From an uncultured Bacteroidota bacterium (lineage in GTDB: Bacteria; Bacteroidota; Bacteroidia; Flavobacteriales; Flavobacteriaceae), in contig CACMZR010000002.1 of NCBI GenBank assembly GCA_902618245.1, forward strand, positions 124,001-188,000: a stretch of 64,000 nt of DNA, read 5' to 3'. The notes below the pieces were generated by a model. It ran no database searches, was not told the origin of the DNA, and saw only the letters and a list, made by a program, of their open reading frames with translations. A program made the translations under genes and the position numbers. Each line of letters begins with the position of its first letter. Position 1 is the stretch's first letter. Below are positions 17,502-25,942 of the stretch, piece after piece.

Positions 17502-18548
17502 ATGAAAAAAACAAGGAGGCAGTTTTTAAAAAAAACAGGATTAGCAGCAGGGATAATAATAAATCCATTTAAAAATATTTATCCGATTACAAAAAAAGTA
17601 ATTTATAAAAATCCTATTGTTGGGCATGGCGACTTTAAATATAAAGTTGACAGAAACTGGGGTGTCCAAGACCCTTCTAAATTTCCAGTTAATGATTGTC
17701 ATGAGATGGTTTTAGATAAGAAAAATCGAATTTTCATGACAACTACACATCCCAAGAATAATATCTTGATATATGACCGTAGAGGCAAAATACTAGACGC
17801 TTGGGGAAAAGATTTCCCTGGAGCACATGGCCTTACTCTAAATGATGAAGGTGGTGAAGAGTTTTTATATATTACTGATCCTGAGACACATAAAGTTTGT
17901 AAAACTACATTAAAAGGGAGGAAAATCTTTGAGCTTTACACTCCAAAAGAAATTAGCAGTTATAAGAAGAAAGATCAGTTTAAACCAACCGAAACCGCCA
18001 TCGCACCTAACGGCGATATTTATGTAGCTGATGGATACGGTCTTGATTTTATAATCCGCTATGATTCAAATGGGAATTATATTCAACATTTTGGTGGGAA
18101 GGGAAAAGAAGATAATCATTTTGATTGCTGTCATGGAGTAACTTTAGATTCTCGTGACGGGAATAATAGCTTATTGATTACTTCACGCACTGCAAATTGT
18201 TTTAAGCGTTTTACGTTAGATGGAAAGTATATCGAAACTATAAATCTACCATCATGTTTTATTTGTAGACCTGTTCTTAAAAATGGTGATTTATATTTTG
18301 CCGTAATTGTTACAAGGGATTGGGGGACTTATGACGGAATGTTGGCGATCCTAGACAAAAACAATACTGTTGTATCAATGCCTGGAGGAAATAAACCAAC
18401 ATACGATGGTTCGTCTTTAATCCCACCAATATATGATCAAAAAACTTTTTTTAATCCACATGATGTGTGTATAGATAATGATGAAAACATATATGTGCCA
18501 CAATGGAATTCTGGGAAAACCTATCCACTAAAATTGACTAGGGTGTAA
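17502..18548 (+). CDS. Tat-exported NHL/six-bladed beta-propeller protein
   Basis: 348 aa. The start MKKTRRQFLKKTGLAAGIII is a twin-arginine signal (R5-R6). The mature part contains repeated propeller blades: GAHGLTLNDEGGEEFLYITD, ETAIAPNGDIYVADGYG, DCCHGVTLDSRD and NPHDVCIDNDENIYVPQ. The H-(G/D)-(V/L)-x-(L/I)-D core is typical of NHL repeats in peptidylglycine-lyase-like and related extracellular proteins. It is the third gene of the cytochrome/DUF1501 operon and ends four bases before the next start. A role as a sugar- or protein-binding propeller, or a lyase, is possible. Nothing shows which. Confidence 0.8.
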   Translation: MKKTRRQFLKKTGLAAGIIINPFKNIYPITKKVIYKNPIVGHGDFKYKVDRNWGVQDPSKFPVNDCHEMVLDKKNRIFMTTTHPKNNILIYDRRGKILDAWGKDFPGAHGLTLNDEGGEEFLYITDPETHKVCKTTLKGRKIFELYTPKEISSYKKKDQFKPTETAIAPNGDIYVADGYGLDFIIRYDSNGNYIQHFGGKGKEDNHFDCCHGVTLDSRDGNNSLLITSRTANCFKRFTLDGKYIETINLPSCFICRPVLKNGDLYFAVIVTRDWGTYDGMLAILDKNNTVVSMPGGNKPTYDGSSLIPPIYDQKTFFNPHDVCIDNDENIYVPQWNSGKTYPLKLTRV

Positions 18549-18552
18549 TCTT

Positions 18553-19911
18553 ATGTATTTATTTGAAATAACAAATTTTTTTGGCAGATTCCATCCTTTA
18601 CTTGTTCATTTACCTATCGGTTTTTTAATAATTTCTATTATACTAAGTGCATTTAATCAAGTAAATAATTTTAGTTACACTCGAGTTTTACGTGTAATTT
18701 GGTTTTTGAGTTTTATAAGTGCTTTTTTTTCAGCCCTTATGGGATGGCTTTTATCACAAAATGGGTATTATATAGAAGAACAATTATTTTTACACAAGTT
18801 AACAGGATTTATTTTGGTTTTTTTGAGTGGATTGGGATGGATATTTCAATTTCTTAACATACCAAAGTTTTTAAAGAAATTTAATAATGCTATAATCTTA
18901 GTATTTTTAATTGTTGTTGGTCATCTCGGCGGAAATCTAACTCATGGCGAAAGCTATTTATTTGAATATGCCCCTGAACCAATTAAAACAGTTTTGATTT
19001 CTGAAACAAAACAAAAAAAATTTGAAGAGGTACCACTAGATTCTATAGGAGTTTATAAAGACTTAATACATCCTATTTTCTTATCAAAATGTATCGCGTG
19101 TCATAATAATAATATTGCTAGAGGAGGTCTTAATATGATTACTACAACAAGTCTTTTTAAAGGGGGTAGAAGTGGTCCTTCGATTGTGGCTAATGACCTT
19201 AAAAAAAGTCTTGTATTCAATAGAGTCACTAGATCTCAAGATAATAATCAGTTTATGCCACCAACTGGAATTCCCCTTACTTATGATGAAATCAAATTAT
19301 TGGAATGGTGGATAAATCAAGGAGCTTCCTTAAAAACATCTCTTACCGATATAAAACCTGATTCTAAAATTCAATCATTACTTTTTAAAAATTACTCTAT
19401 TGATTTACGTAAAAAACCATGGTATGAATTAGTAAAATTACCTGCAATCGATGAATCGGTATTCAATGATCTAGATAAACACAATTTCAGCTGCAAAAAA
19501 CTTTCTTCAAAAAATTCACTTTTAGATATTCGTTATAATGGTTCTCAAATTCAAGAAAAAGACCTTTTAACTTTAGTGAAATATGCCCCATACATTACTT
19601 GGTTAAATCTAGGTGAATGCAGGTTAAAGGATGGTCACATTAAGTTTATCTCCAAGATGAAAAATTTAACACGTTTATCACTTCAAAAAAATAATTTGAA
19701 AACAGATGCGCTAAAACCACTTTCAACTTTAGATCATATAGAAATTTTAAATCTGCATAGCACTAGGGTTGATAAAGAAATTTTTGAACTGATTGAAAAT
19801 TCAAAGTCTTTAAAAAAAGTGTTTCTATGGAATACCCTTGTTACTTCAAAAGAAATAAATAATCAAAATCAAAAATTTGAAGGAATTGAAATTGTTGGAA
19901 ACTTAGAATAA
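18553..19911 (+). CDS. membrane cytochrome-c protein with DUF2231-like N-terminus and leucine-rich repeats
   Basis: 452 aa. The N-terminus (1-140) has four hydrophobic segments beginning FHPLLVHLPIGFLIISIIL, a DUF2231-like feature; GHLGGNLTHGESYL follows. A planctomycete-type cytochrome domain carries one heme motif, C180-IA-C183-H184, followed by RGGLNMITT and FMPPTGIPLTYDEI. The C-terminal 120 residues hold leucine-rich repeats (LTRLSLQKNNLKTDALKPL, IEILNLHSTRV). It ends the operon and overlaps the convergent PIG-L gene by nine bases. Together with the 12766 protein it implies an electron-transfer route at the cell surface, but the partner oxidoreductase is not in the window. Confidence 0.85.
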   Translation: MYLFEITNFFGRFHPLLVHLPIGFLIISIILSAFNQVNNFSYTRVLRVIWFLSFISAFFSALMGWLLSQNGYYIEEQLFLHKLTGFILVFLSGLGWIFQFLNIPKFLKKFNNAIILVFLIVVGHLGGNLTHGESYLFEYAPEPIKTVLISETKQKKFEEVPLDSIGVYKDLIHPIFLSKCIACHNNNIARGGLNMITTTSLFKGGRSGPSIVANDLKKSLVFNRVTRSQDNNQFMPPTGIPLTYDEIKLLEWWINQGASLKTSLTDIKPDSKIQSLLFKNYSIDLRKKPWYELVKLPAIDESVFNDLDKHNFSCKKLSSKNSLLDIRYNGSQIQEKDLLTLVKYAPYITWLNLGECRLKDGHIKFISKMKNLTRLSLQKNNLKTDALKPLSTLDHIEILNLHSTRVDKEIFELIENSKSLKKVFLWNTLVTSKEINNQNQKFEGIEIVGNLE

Positions 19912-20685
19912 TCTATTTTTGACCTTTTTTGAAGACATAAATTGTCTTAAATAAATCCTATCCCCAAATGATTTTCTATCCTCTTTCATTTTCATAACAA
20001 CTTCAGCTGGGTATTGACTTTCGTGGCATAACAAAGATTGATAAGCTTTATCATATTGATCCCAAGTGAAAGGTATTTGAACATTTAAAAATGATCTTTC
20101 CTGGCCTCTCAAAGTTTTAACTTTTTGAGAACCTAGCATATCACTAGGTACACCAAAGAAGTATAATTTCATTGAATTTTTCCATTTTTGAGATACGAAT
20201 ACTTGAGTTACTGAAGCGCCTACTAATCTGTGATCCATATGAGTTGTAACACCATCAGGTCCCCAAGTTATTATTGCGTCTGGCTGAACTTTGTCGATAA
20301 TATTTTTTAATTCTAGAATTAACTTTTGTGCATGAGGAACATGTCCATCAAAGCCTTCAGCTGCCTTAAGCTGATCATGATAATCTAAATGAATCAATTT
20401 TACTCCCAAAATATCAGCAGCACACATCATCTCCTTTCTTCTAATTTTTGCTAAACCGACTCCTGCTTTATTGTCATTATATTCATTTACACCAAGCCTA
20501 CCGTCAGTAGCAATGACTAATGTTACTTCAACACCTTCTTCAACCAATTTTACTAGTAAGGGTGCTACCGATTGCTCATCATCAGGATGAGCAAAAATTG
20601 CTAGTAATTTTTTAGGTTCATTTTGAGCGCATAGCATATAGAAATTTGTTATTAAAAAAAACAAACTCAGAATTATTTTTTTCAT
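19903..20685 (-). CDS. secreted PIG-L/LmbE-family deacetylase
   Basis: A zinc-dependent N-acetylglucosamine-type deacetylase of 260 aa with a Sec signal (FYMLCAQNEPKK). FAHPDDEQSV provides the metal-binding H33-P-D-D36-E motif and THMDHRLVGA the third ligand histidine. LIIATDGRLG and MCAADILGVKLIHLD are also typical. Export suggests action on extracellular sugars or glycoconjugates rather than on mycothiol-type intracellular substrates. Its start region, at the high-coordinate end, is divergent from the secreted Gfo/Idh gene at 20740; the 54-base gap must hold both promoters. Its 3' end overlaps the cytochrome gene. Confidence 0.87.
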   Translation of the reverse strand: MKKIILSLFFLITNFYMLCAQNEPKKLLAIFAHPDDEQSVAPLLVKLVEEGVEVTLVIATDGRLGVNEYNDNKAGVGLAKIRRKEMMCAADILGVKLIHLDYHDQLKAAEGFDGHVPHAQKLILELKNIIDKVQPDAIITWGPDGVTTHMDHRLVGASVTQVFVSQKWKNSMKLYFFGVPSDMLGSQKVKTLRGQERSFLNVQIPFTWDQYDKAYQSLLCHESQYPAEVVMKMKEDRKSFGDRIYLRQFMSSKKVKNRLF

Positions 20686-20739
20686 AGTACTTACTTAGTT
20701 TTTAATGGTTAAATTACCGTTAATGAATTTAATAAAAAT

Positions 20740-21858
20740 ATGCGAGTTTCTTTTTTTTTAAAATTATCCTGCTTTTTTTTAACTCTTATGATAAGTCATT
20801 CATTAAAGGCAGTTGATTTAGAATATCCAAAAAAAAATGTTCTTCGTTTAGCTGTTATTGGGTTAGTTCATGATCATGTCAATTGGATTTTAAATAGAAA
20901 GCAAAGCGATGTAAAAATAGTTGGCATTGTGGAAACCAATCTTAAATCCATAAACCGGTATAAAAAACGCTATAATATCCCCGATAGTCTATTTTTCGAT
21001 AGTTATGAATCTCTTTTACAAAATGTTGAAATAGATGCTATTTCTGCTTTCAATTCAACTAAAGAGCATCTTAATGTAGTAAAATATTTTGCTCCAAAGG
21101 GAATCCCAATTATGGTAGAAAAACCGATGGCAACGAATTATAATGAAGCTAAAGAAATGGCTGAAATTATTGAAAATTACAAGACCCCTTTGCTAGTGAA
21201 TTATGAAACATCATGGTATGAAACCACCTATGAGGCCAAAACCCTTTTGAATCAGGGCAGCTTTGGATCACTTACTAAAATAGTTTTCAATACCGGACAT
21301 CCTGGCCCAAAAGAAATTGGGTGTACGCCAGAATTTCTTTCTTGGTTGACAGATCCCGTTCTAAATGGAGCTGGAGCACTCACAGATTTTGGATGTTACG
21401 GTGCAAATATTACAACCTGGTTATTAGACGGTGAAACTCCAATAAGTATTAGTTGTGTTGCCAAACAAACTAAGCCTAAGCTTTACCCAAAAGTAGATGA
21501 TGATACTACAATTTTGTTGGAATACACCAATCAGCAAGTTATTATTCAGGCCTCCTGGAATTGGTCCCACAATAGAAAAGATATGCAGCTATACGGAACA
21601 AAAGGTTTTATAGATTGCCAAAATAGTCATCAAATGGAATTTATGGAAAATGAAAATATAGGAGGACAAAAATATATTCCTTCGGCTATTCCAAAAAATA
21701 AAAAAGATCCATTTAGATTACTATATGAGGTTGTATTTAATGATAAGAAACTAGAGCCTTTTTCATTATATAGTGTTGAGAATAATTTGATTGTTTCTAA
21801 AATTTTAAGTCTTGCTTTGAAAGCTTCTGTTACTAAAAAAACTCAGTTTTGGGAGTAG
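20740..21858 (+). CDS. exported Gfo/Idh/MocA-family oxidoreductase
   Basis: 372 aa. An N-terminal Sec signal (KLSCFFLTLMISHSLKA) precedes a Rossmann fold (VLRLAVIGLVHDHVNWIL). VEKPMATNYNEAKEMAE is the EKP motif in which lysine is catalytic. The C-terminal alpha/beta domain includes GGALTDFGCYG-like ALTDFGCYGANITTWLLDG. The glycine pattern is unusual: GLVHDHV replaces GxGxxG, so cofactor binding may be altered. An NAD(P)-dependent enzyme carrying a Sec rather than a Tat signal is odd, as nucleotide cofactor is scarce outside. Related exported proteins occur in Planctomycetes and Flavobacteriia. Substrate is unknown. Confidence 0.8.
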   Translation: MRVSFFLKLSCFFLTLMISHSLKAVDLEYPKKNVLRLAVIGLVHDHVNWILNRKQSDVKIVGIVETNLKSINRYKKRYNIPDSLFFDSYESLLQNVEIDAISAFNSTKEHLNVVKYFAPKGIPIMVEKPMATNYNEAKEMAEIIENYKTPLLVNYETSWYETTYEAKTLLNQGSFGSLTKIVFNTGHPGPKEIGCTPEFLSWLTDPVLNGAGALTDFGCYGANITTWLLDGETPISISCVAKQTKPKLYPKVDDDTTILLEYTNQQVIIQASWNWSHNRKDMQLYGTKGFIDCQNSHQMEFMENENIGGQKYIPSAIPKNKKDPFRLLYEVVFNDKKLEPFSLYSVENNLIVSKILSLALKASVTKKTQFWE

Positions 21859-21923
21859 TTTTTGTTTTACTTTAAAAATATCTACAAAAAACACGTTAAA
21901 GACTGGTTTTATAAATTTAACCT

Positions 21924-22412
21924 ATGAAAAATATAATTATTTTGATTGGTGTGAGTGGGAGTGGTAAAAGTACTCTTGGAGAAGTACTATCGAAAAAGCT
22001 TGGTATATTATTTATTGATGGAGATGATTTTCATAGTCTAGATAATATTGAAAAAATGAAAAAATCTATACCACTAAATGACAAAGATCGAAAACCGTGG
22101 CTAATTAAACTTTCTAAAAAAATATTTGAAAGTCATAAAAATGGTGTTGTTGTGGCATGTTCGGCACTAAAAGAAAAGTACCGTGAACTATTAGTTAGAT
22201 TTGTGCCCAAAAAAAATATACTCTGGGTAGTTTTAGATTGTGAAATCAAAGAGTTAAAAAAAAGAATGCAAAAAAGAAGCCATTTTATGCCTGTCGACTT
22301 ACTTGAAAGCCAAATAAAAATATTTGAAAAACCAAAAAATGCTTTTTATCTAATCAGCTCTTTGACAATCGAAGAACAAATTAAAAAAATACACCGTGAG
22401 CTTGGAAAGTAA
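21924..22412 (+). CDS. gntK: gluconokinase
   Basis: Phosphorylates gluconate to 6-phosphogluconate with ATP in the cytosol. The 162 aa protein begins with the P-loop GVSGSGKST (residues 9-17) and continues FIDGDDFHSLDNIEKM, which is diagnostic for the GntK/IDN family, then LNDKDRKPWL and VACSALKEKYRELL. Length is usual. The gene overlaps the 6-phosphogluconate dehydrogenase gene by 17 bases, so the two enzymes (gluconate to 6-phosphogluconate to ribulose-5-phosphate) are made together. No sugar-responsive operator is visible. Confidence 0.93.
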   Translation: MKNIIILIGVSGSGKSTLGEVLSKKLGILFIDGDDFHSLDNIEKMKKSIPLNDKDRKPWLIKLSKKIFESHKNGVVVACSALKEKYRELLVRFVPKKNILWVVLDCEIKELKKRMQKRSHFMPVDLLESQIKIFEKPKNAFYLISSLTIEEQIKKIHRELGK

Positions 22413-23820
22413 AAAAATAGAATGGGGAATTGTTGGTATGGGTTCAATGGGTACTAATCTGAGCAGAAATTTTGCTTTAAATGGATATAGATTGTCACTT
22501 TATAATAGACATCTTAAAGGTAAAGAAGAACAAATAGCACTCAAACAAAAAAAGAAATTCCCAGAGCTCAAGGATGCCTTAGCTTTTGAATCACTAGCTA
22601 ATTTTGTTTCTTCAATAAAGCGTCCCAGGAAAATAATAATATTAATAACAGCTGGATCAGCACTGAAAATATTTTTAAAAAAACTAATCCCATTATTATC
22701 AGAAGGTGACATTATTATTGATGGTGGTAATTCACACTATAAAGAGACTGAAAAAATTAATTTACAACTCAACAAAAAAAAGATTTATTTTTTGGGAATG
22801 GGTATTTCAGGGGGTGATAAAGGTGCTTTAAATGGCCCTTCATTAATGATTGGTGGTGATAAAGAAGCATATAAATATGTAGCTAAGGATTTAGAGAATG
22901 TGTCTGCAAAAAGAGTTGAAGGAAAGCCTTGCTGCGCTTATTTAGGTAACCTAGGTGCTGGTCATTTTGTTAAAATGATACACAATGGCATTGAATATGC
23001 AGAAATGCAGTTAATTGCTGAAATTTTTTATGTTTTGATGGAAACCTTCAAGGGTAAAATAAATAATATTCAAAAAGAATTGGAGAGTTGGCAAAAAAGT
23101 TCAAGTGATAGTTACCTGCTAGCAATTACATTAGAAATTCTTACATATAAAGAAGATAATGATTTTTTTATAAATAAAATTATTGATACTGCCTCAACCA
23201 AAGGGACTGGTGTTTGGGCTGCGGAAAGTGGAATCTCAATAGGTTACCCTAACAGTTTAATGATCGCTGCATTACAAGCTAGATTTACTTCCAAAATGAA
23301 AACTCAACGGGAAAACCTTTCTAAATTTTTCACTCTTAAAAAAGAAAGTGCTAAAATTTCAACAAAAAAATTAAAAATCATTTACGATATATGCCGTCTA
23401 ATTAATCATCACCAAGGCTTTGAAATGATGAAAAATTCAAACCAAATTTATGGTTGGAATGCAGATTTTCGAATGATTGCTCATTTGTGGTCAGAGGGTT
23501 GTATTATAAAATCTGGATTAATGAAAACGTTAGAGAAGGAATTTAAAACTAAGTCTTCAATTTTGGAAATGGATGTTTTTAAAAAAAATATATTGGAAGC
23601 TCAAACTAATTGGAATTCAATTCTAAGCTATGCTGCTGCGAGACTGATTCCAATTCCATGTATTTCCTCAGCTTGGAATTTTTTAATTTCTATGTCTCAA
23701 GAAAAAAGCAGTGCTAATATAATCCAGGCACAAAGAGACTATTTTGGTGCTCACGGTATTATGACTTTAGATAATAAAAAAAATGAAATTATAAATGGCC
23801 CTTGGAGAAATAAAAATTAA
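22396..23820 (+). CDS. gnd: 6-phosphogluconate dehydrogenase (decarboxylating)
   Basis: Oxidative decarboxylation of 6-phosphogluconate to ribulose-5-phosphate with reduction of NAD(P)+. 474 aa. WGIVGMGSMGTNLSRNFA binds the dinucleotide; YNRHLKG at the second strand end suggests NADP preference through the Arg. Substrate residues are in GMGISGGDKGALNGPSLM and in MIHNGIEYAEMQ (the catalytic Lys lies just before, VKMIHNG). The GTG at 22396 is the earliest in-frame start and overlaps gntK by 17 bases; a TTG at 22402 is an alternative. Its 3' end overlaps the convergent sulfatase gene by four bases. Confidence 0.93.
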   Translation: MSLESKKIEWGIVGMGSMGTNLSRNFALNGYRLSLYNRHLKGKEEQIALKQKKKFPELKDALAFESLANFVSSIKRPRKIIILITAGSALKIFLKKLIPLLSEGDIIIDGGNSHYKETEKINLQLNKKKIYFLGMGISGGDKGALNGPSLMIGGDKEAYKYVAKDLENVSAKRVEGKPCCAYLGNLGAGHFVKMIHNGIEYAEMQLIAEIFYVLMETFKGKINNIQKELESWQKSSSDSYLLAITLEILTYKEDNDFFINKIIDTASTKGTGVWAAESGISIGYPNSLMIAALQARFTSKMKTQRENLSKFFTLKKESAKISTKKLKIIYDICRLINHHQGFEMMKNSNQIYGWNADFRMIAHLWSEGCIIKSGLMKTLEKEFKTKSSILEMDVFKKNILEAQTNWNSILSYAAARLIPIPCISSAWNFLISMSQEKSSANIIQAQRDYFGAHGIMTLDNKKNEIINGPWRNKN

Positions 23821-25220
23821 TCTATTTTCCCAACAGAGCGTACCTCTTTACCCTTTGTTCCAGTCAATTTGTCTCCAAGAATTGCTCTAATTGAATCTGC
23901 TATTTTAGAGATTTTTGTCACAATTTCTGGGTGTTTCGAAGCTAAATCAATCCGCTCTTTAGGATCTTTCTCTAAATCAAATAGAGCTGGGTACTTAATA
24001 GTATTCATTTCATATGGAATTGGAAAACCATCACTAGTCCCAACCCTACCATTAAGCGAACGATAAGTATGAGGTACGTAGAATTTCCAATTTTTATGTC
24101 TTACAGCATGTAGTTCATTAACTCTATAATAAAAAAAGAAATTTTTGTGAGGTGACTGATCTGTTTTACCTGTCAATAAAGGAACAAGTGAAGCACCATC
24201 AATTTTATTTTTAGGTGATTTGCTACGGGTAAATTCAACTAATGTAGGTAACCAATCAATTCCCATTGCAGGTGCATCGATTCTAGTATTTGATTTTATT
24301 TTATTTGGATAATATACTATACTAGGCACACGATGACCACCTTCCCAATTAGTTCCTTTACCTTCCCTAAAAATACCAGCAGATCCTGAATGCCCACCAT
24401 AAGAGAGCCATGGGCCATTATCAGAAGTAAAAATTATTATGGTATTCTCTTCTAATTTTTCCATTTTCAGAGCCTTTAAAATACGACCAACTGAATAGTC
24501 AATTTCGTTAATTACATCTCCATATAGTCCTCTTTTTTGTGATCCTATAAATTTATCAGATGCATATAAAGGAACATGCGGTTGGGGATGTGGCAAGTAT
24601 AGAAAAAAAGGATTATTCTTATTACGTTTTATAAAATCAATTGCTTTGTCAGTTAAAGCATCTGTTAAAAAGGTTTGATCATTTAAGACTTTAATCGGTT
24701 TGTCATTTTCATATAACTCTATGTCTGGAAAGTTAAATACTGTGCCTTGTTCAGGGTGTTTTGGCCACATGTCATTAGAATACAATATTCCATAGAATTC
24801 ATCAAAGCCATGTTTTAAGGGATTAAACTTGGGAGCATCTCCCAAATGCCATTTCCCAAAAATTGCAGTAGAATATCCTTTTTCTTTTAAAAGCTCAGCA
24901 ACAGTTGTTTCATTTGGATTAATACCCACTTTTGAACCTGGGCTATAAGCATTGAAAATTCCAATTCTGTCAGGATAGCAACCTGTTAGAATTGATGCCC
25001 TTGAGGCAGAACATACTGGTTGAGTAGCGTAATATGACGTAAAATAAGCACCATCTCTAGCCAATTTATCCAAATTTGGCGTTAGTATATCAGAAGCTCC
25101 ATACACACCTAAATCTCCATAACCTTGGTCATCCGTAAGAATAAAAATTACATTTGGAGGATCATATGTGTTGCAGTTAATGAGAAAAAATAAAATTATA
25201 TGTGCAAAAAAAAATTTCAT
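23817..25220 (-). CDS. arylsulfatase-family (S1) sulfatase, lipoprotein
   Basis: 467 aa. Lipoprotein signal FFLINC, with lipid cysteine at 16. VIFILTDDQGYGDLGVYG supplies the metal aspartates D30-D31. QPVCSASRASILTG carries the formylglycine motif C70-x-A-x-R74, which needs maturation by an anaerobic or FGE-type enzyme encoded elsewhere. GKWHLGDAPKFNP and FTSDNGPWLSYGG are further metal and substrate-binding segments. It is probably surface-anchored and cleaves sulfate from a polysaccharide such as carrageenan, fucoidan or ulvan. The exact substrate cannot be read. It lies alone, followed in its own direction by the pentose-phosphate pair on the opposite strand. Confidence 0.92.
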   Translation of the reverse strand: MKFFFAHIILFFLINCNTYDPPNVIFILTDDQGYGDLGVYGASDILTPNLDKLARDGAYFTSYYATQPVCSASRASILTGCYPDRIGIFNAYSPGSKVGINPNETTVAELLKEKGYSTAIFGKWHLGDAPKFNPLKHGFDEFYGILYSNDMWPKHPEQGTVFNFPDIELYENDKPIKVLNDQTFLTDALTDKAIDFIKRNKNNPFFLYLPHPQPHVPLYASDKFIGSQKRGLYGDVINEIDYSVGRILKALKMEKLEENTIIIFTSDNGPWLSYGGHSGSAGIFREGKGTNWEGGHRVPSIVYYPNKIKSNTRIDAPAMGIDWLPTLVEFTRSKSPKNKIDGASLVPLLTGKTDQSPHKNFFFYYRVNELHAVRHKNWKFYVPHTYRSLNGRVGTSDGFPIPYEMNTIKYPALFDLEKDPKERIDLASKHPEIVTKISKIADSIRAILGDKLTGTKGKEVRSVGKID

Positions 25221-25471
25221 CTTGGCCTAATTAGTAATAATTTTTACAAAACATATCATACAGTTTGCCTTTTGGGTTTAATTTAATAAAAGGTAATATG
25301 ATTTATAATATTTATAACTCACATTTATCACCAAAATCTTAAAATAAGGTAAAATATTTAATACAATCCTTATTTTATGTACCTAATTATTAAATACTCA
25401 ATAAAAAGTGAATTTTTTACAATTTCTTAATGTAATTTTCTGTGAATTGCATTTATCTTTGAAAAATAAAA
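25221..25471. other. intergenic region, no gene seen
   Basis: Between the sulfatase start and the candidate small RNA the sequence is very AT-rich and all frames close quickly. It should contain the minus-strand sulfatase promoter. TATCTTTG at 25454-25461 is an exact plus-strand TAnnTTTG box, but I find no matching TTG at the right distance. Confidence 0.4.
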
Positions 25472-25596
25472 GATGTACAGCCTATTTAGTTGCATTTTTT
25501 TTAAATACAAACGCTTTTTTCATCATTAAGAGCTTGGTATTTATTCTTTGTTAATTTATTCATTTGTTTAGCCGCCTCTTTTTAGAGGCGGTTTTT
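25468..25596 (+). ncRNA. candidate small RNA ended by a strong hairpin
   Basis: The -7-like box TATCTTTG (25454-25461) is followed about 110 bases later by the terminator at 25572-25596, with no plus-strand gene between apart from an 18-codon ORF (25473-25529, starting MYSLFSCIFF). A plus-strand terminator here implies a plus-strand transcript. Without a -35-type element or conservation data this remains a candidate only. Confidence 0.3.
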
Positions 25597-25886
25597 GTAT
25601 TATCACCTCTCTTATCGTTGTTAATACTGATAAAAAACTCTAATAAAACCGATACAAAATAAACTCCAAAAAATGGCAGTATGTATATGTAATAAAATAG
25701 TGAATCTGAAAAAAGAATATTTAAATATTCATCTGTGTTCGAATAATACTCTACTTTTTGAGTATTGAGGTCATAAATTAATCCAACACAAATTATTATT
25801 AAATACAAAATTAAAATAACTCTGATAGGCCAATAGTAATTTGGCTTTAAGTAAGAAAATGAAAAGTAAAATAATATTTTTTTCAT
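25560..25886 (-). CDS. small membrane protein, unknown
   Basis: 108 aa with two clear hydrophobic segments: PIRVILILYLIIICVGLIYD (about 20-39) and a second at about 65-90 (YIYILPFFGVYFVSVLLEFF). The C-terminus is basic (KTASKKRRLNK). The last codons form the plus-strand terminator hairpin, so the true 3' end may be constrained by RNA structure. It lies 56 bases after the end of the FAD oxidoreductase gene and could be the second gene of that unit. No family recognised. Confidence 0.5.
   Translation of the reverse strand: MKKILFYFSFSYLKPNYYWPIRVILILYLIIICVGLIYDLNTQKVEYYSNTDEYLNILFSDSLFYYIYILPFFGVYFVSVLLEFFISINNDKRGDNTKTASKKRRLNK
25572..25596 (+). terminator. Rho-independent terminator on the plus strand
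   Basis: CCGCCTCT (25572-25579) pairs with AGAGGCGG (25584-25591) around TTTT, followed by five T. The T-run exists only in the plus direction. The hairpin is also inside the C-terminal codons of the minus-strand ORF at 25560-25886. Confidence 0.75.
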
Positions 25887-25942
25887 CCTTAAATGTACGT
25901 AAGTTTAAAAATATATTTAATTAGGTTTGTGATAAAACCATT

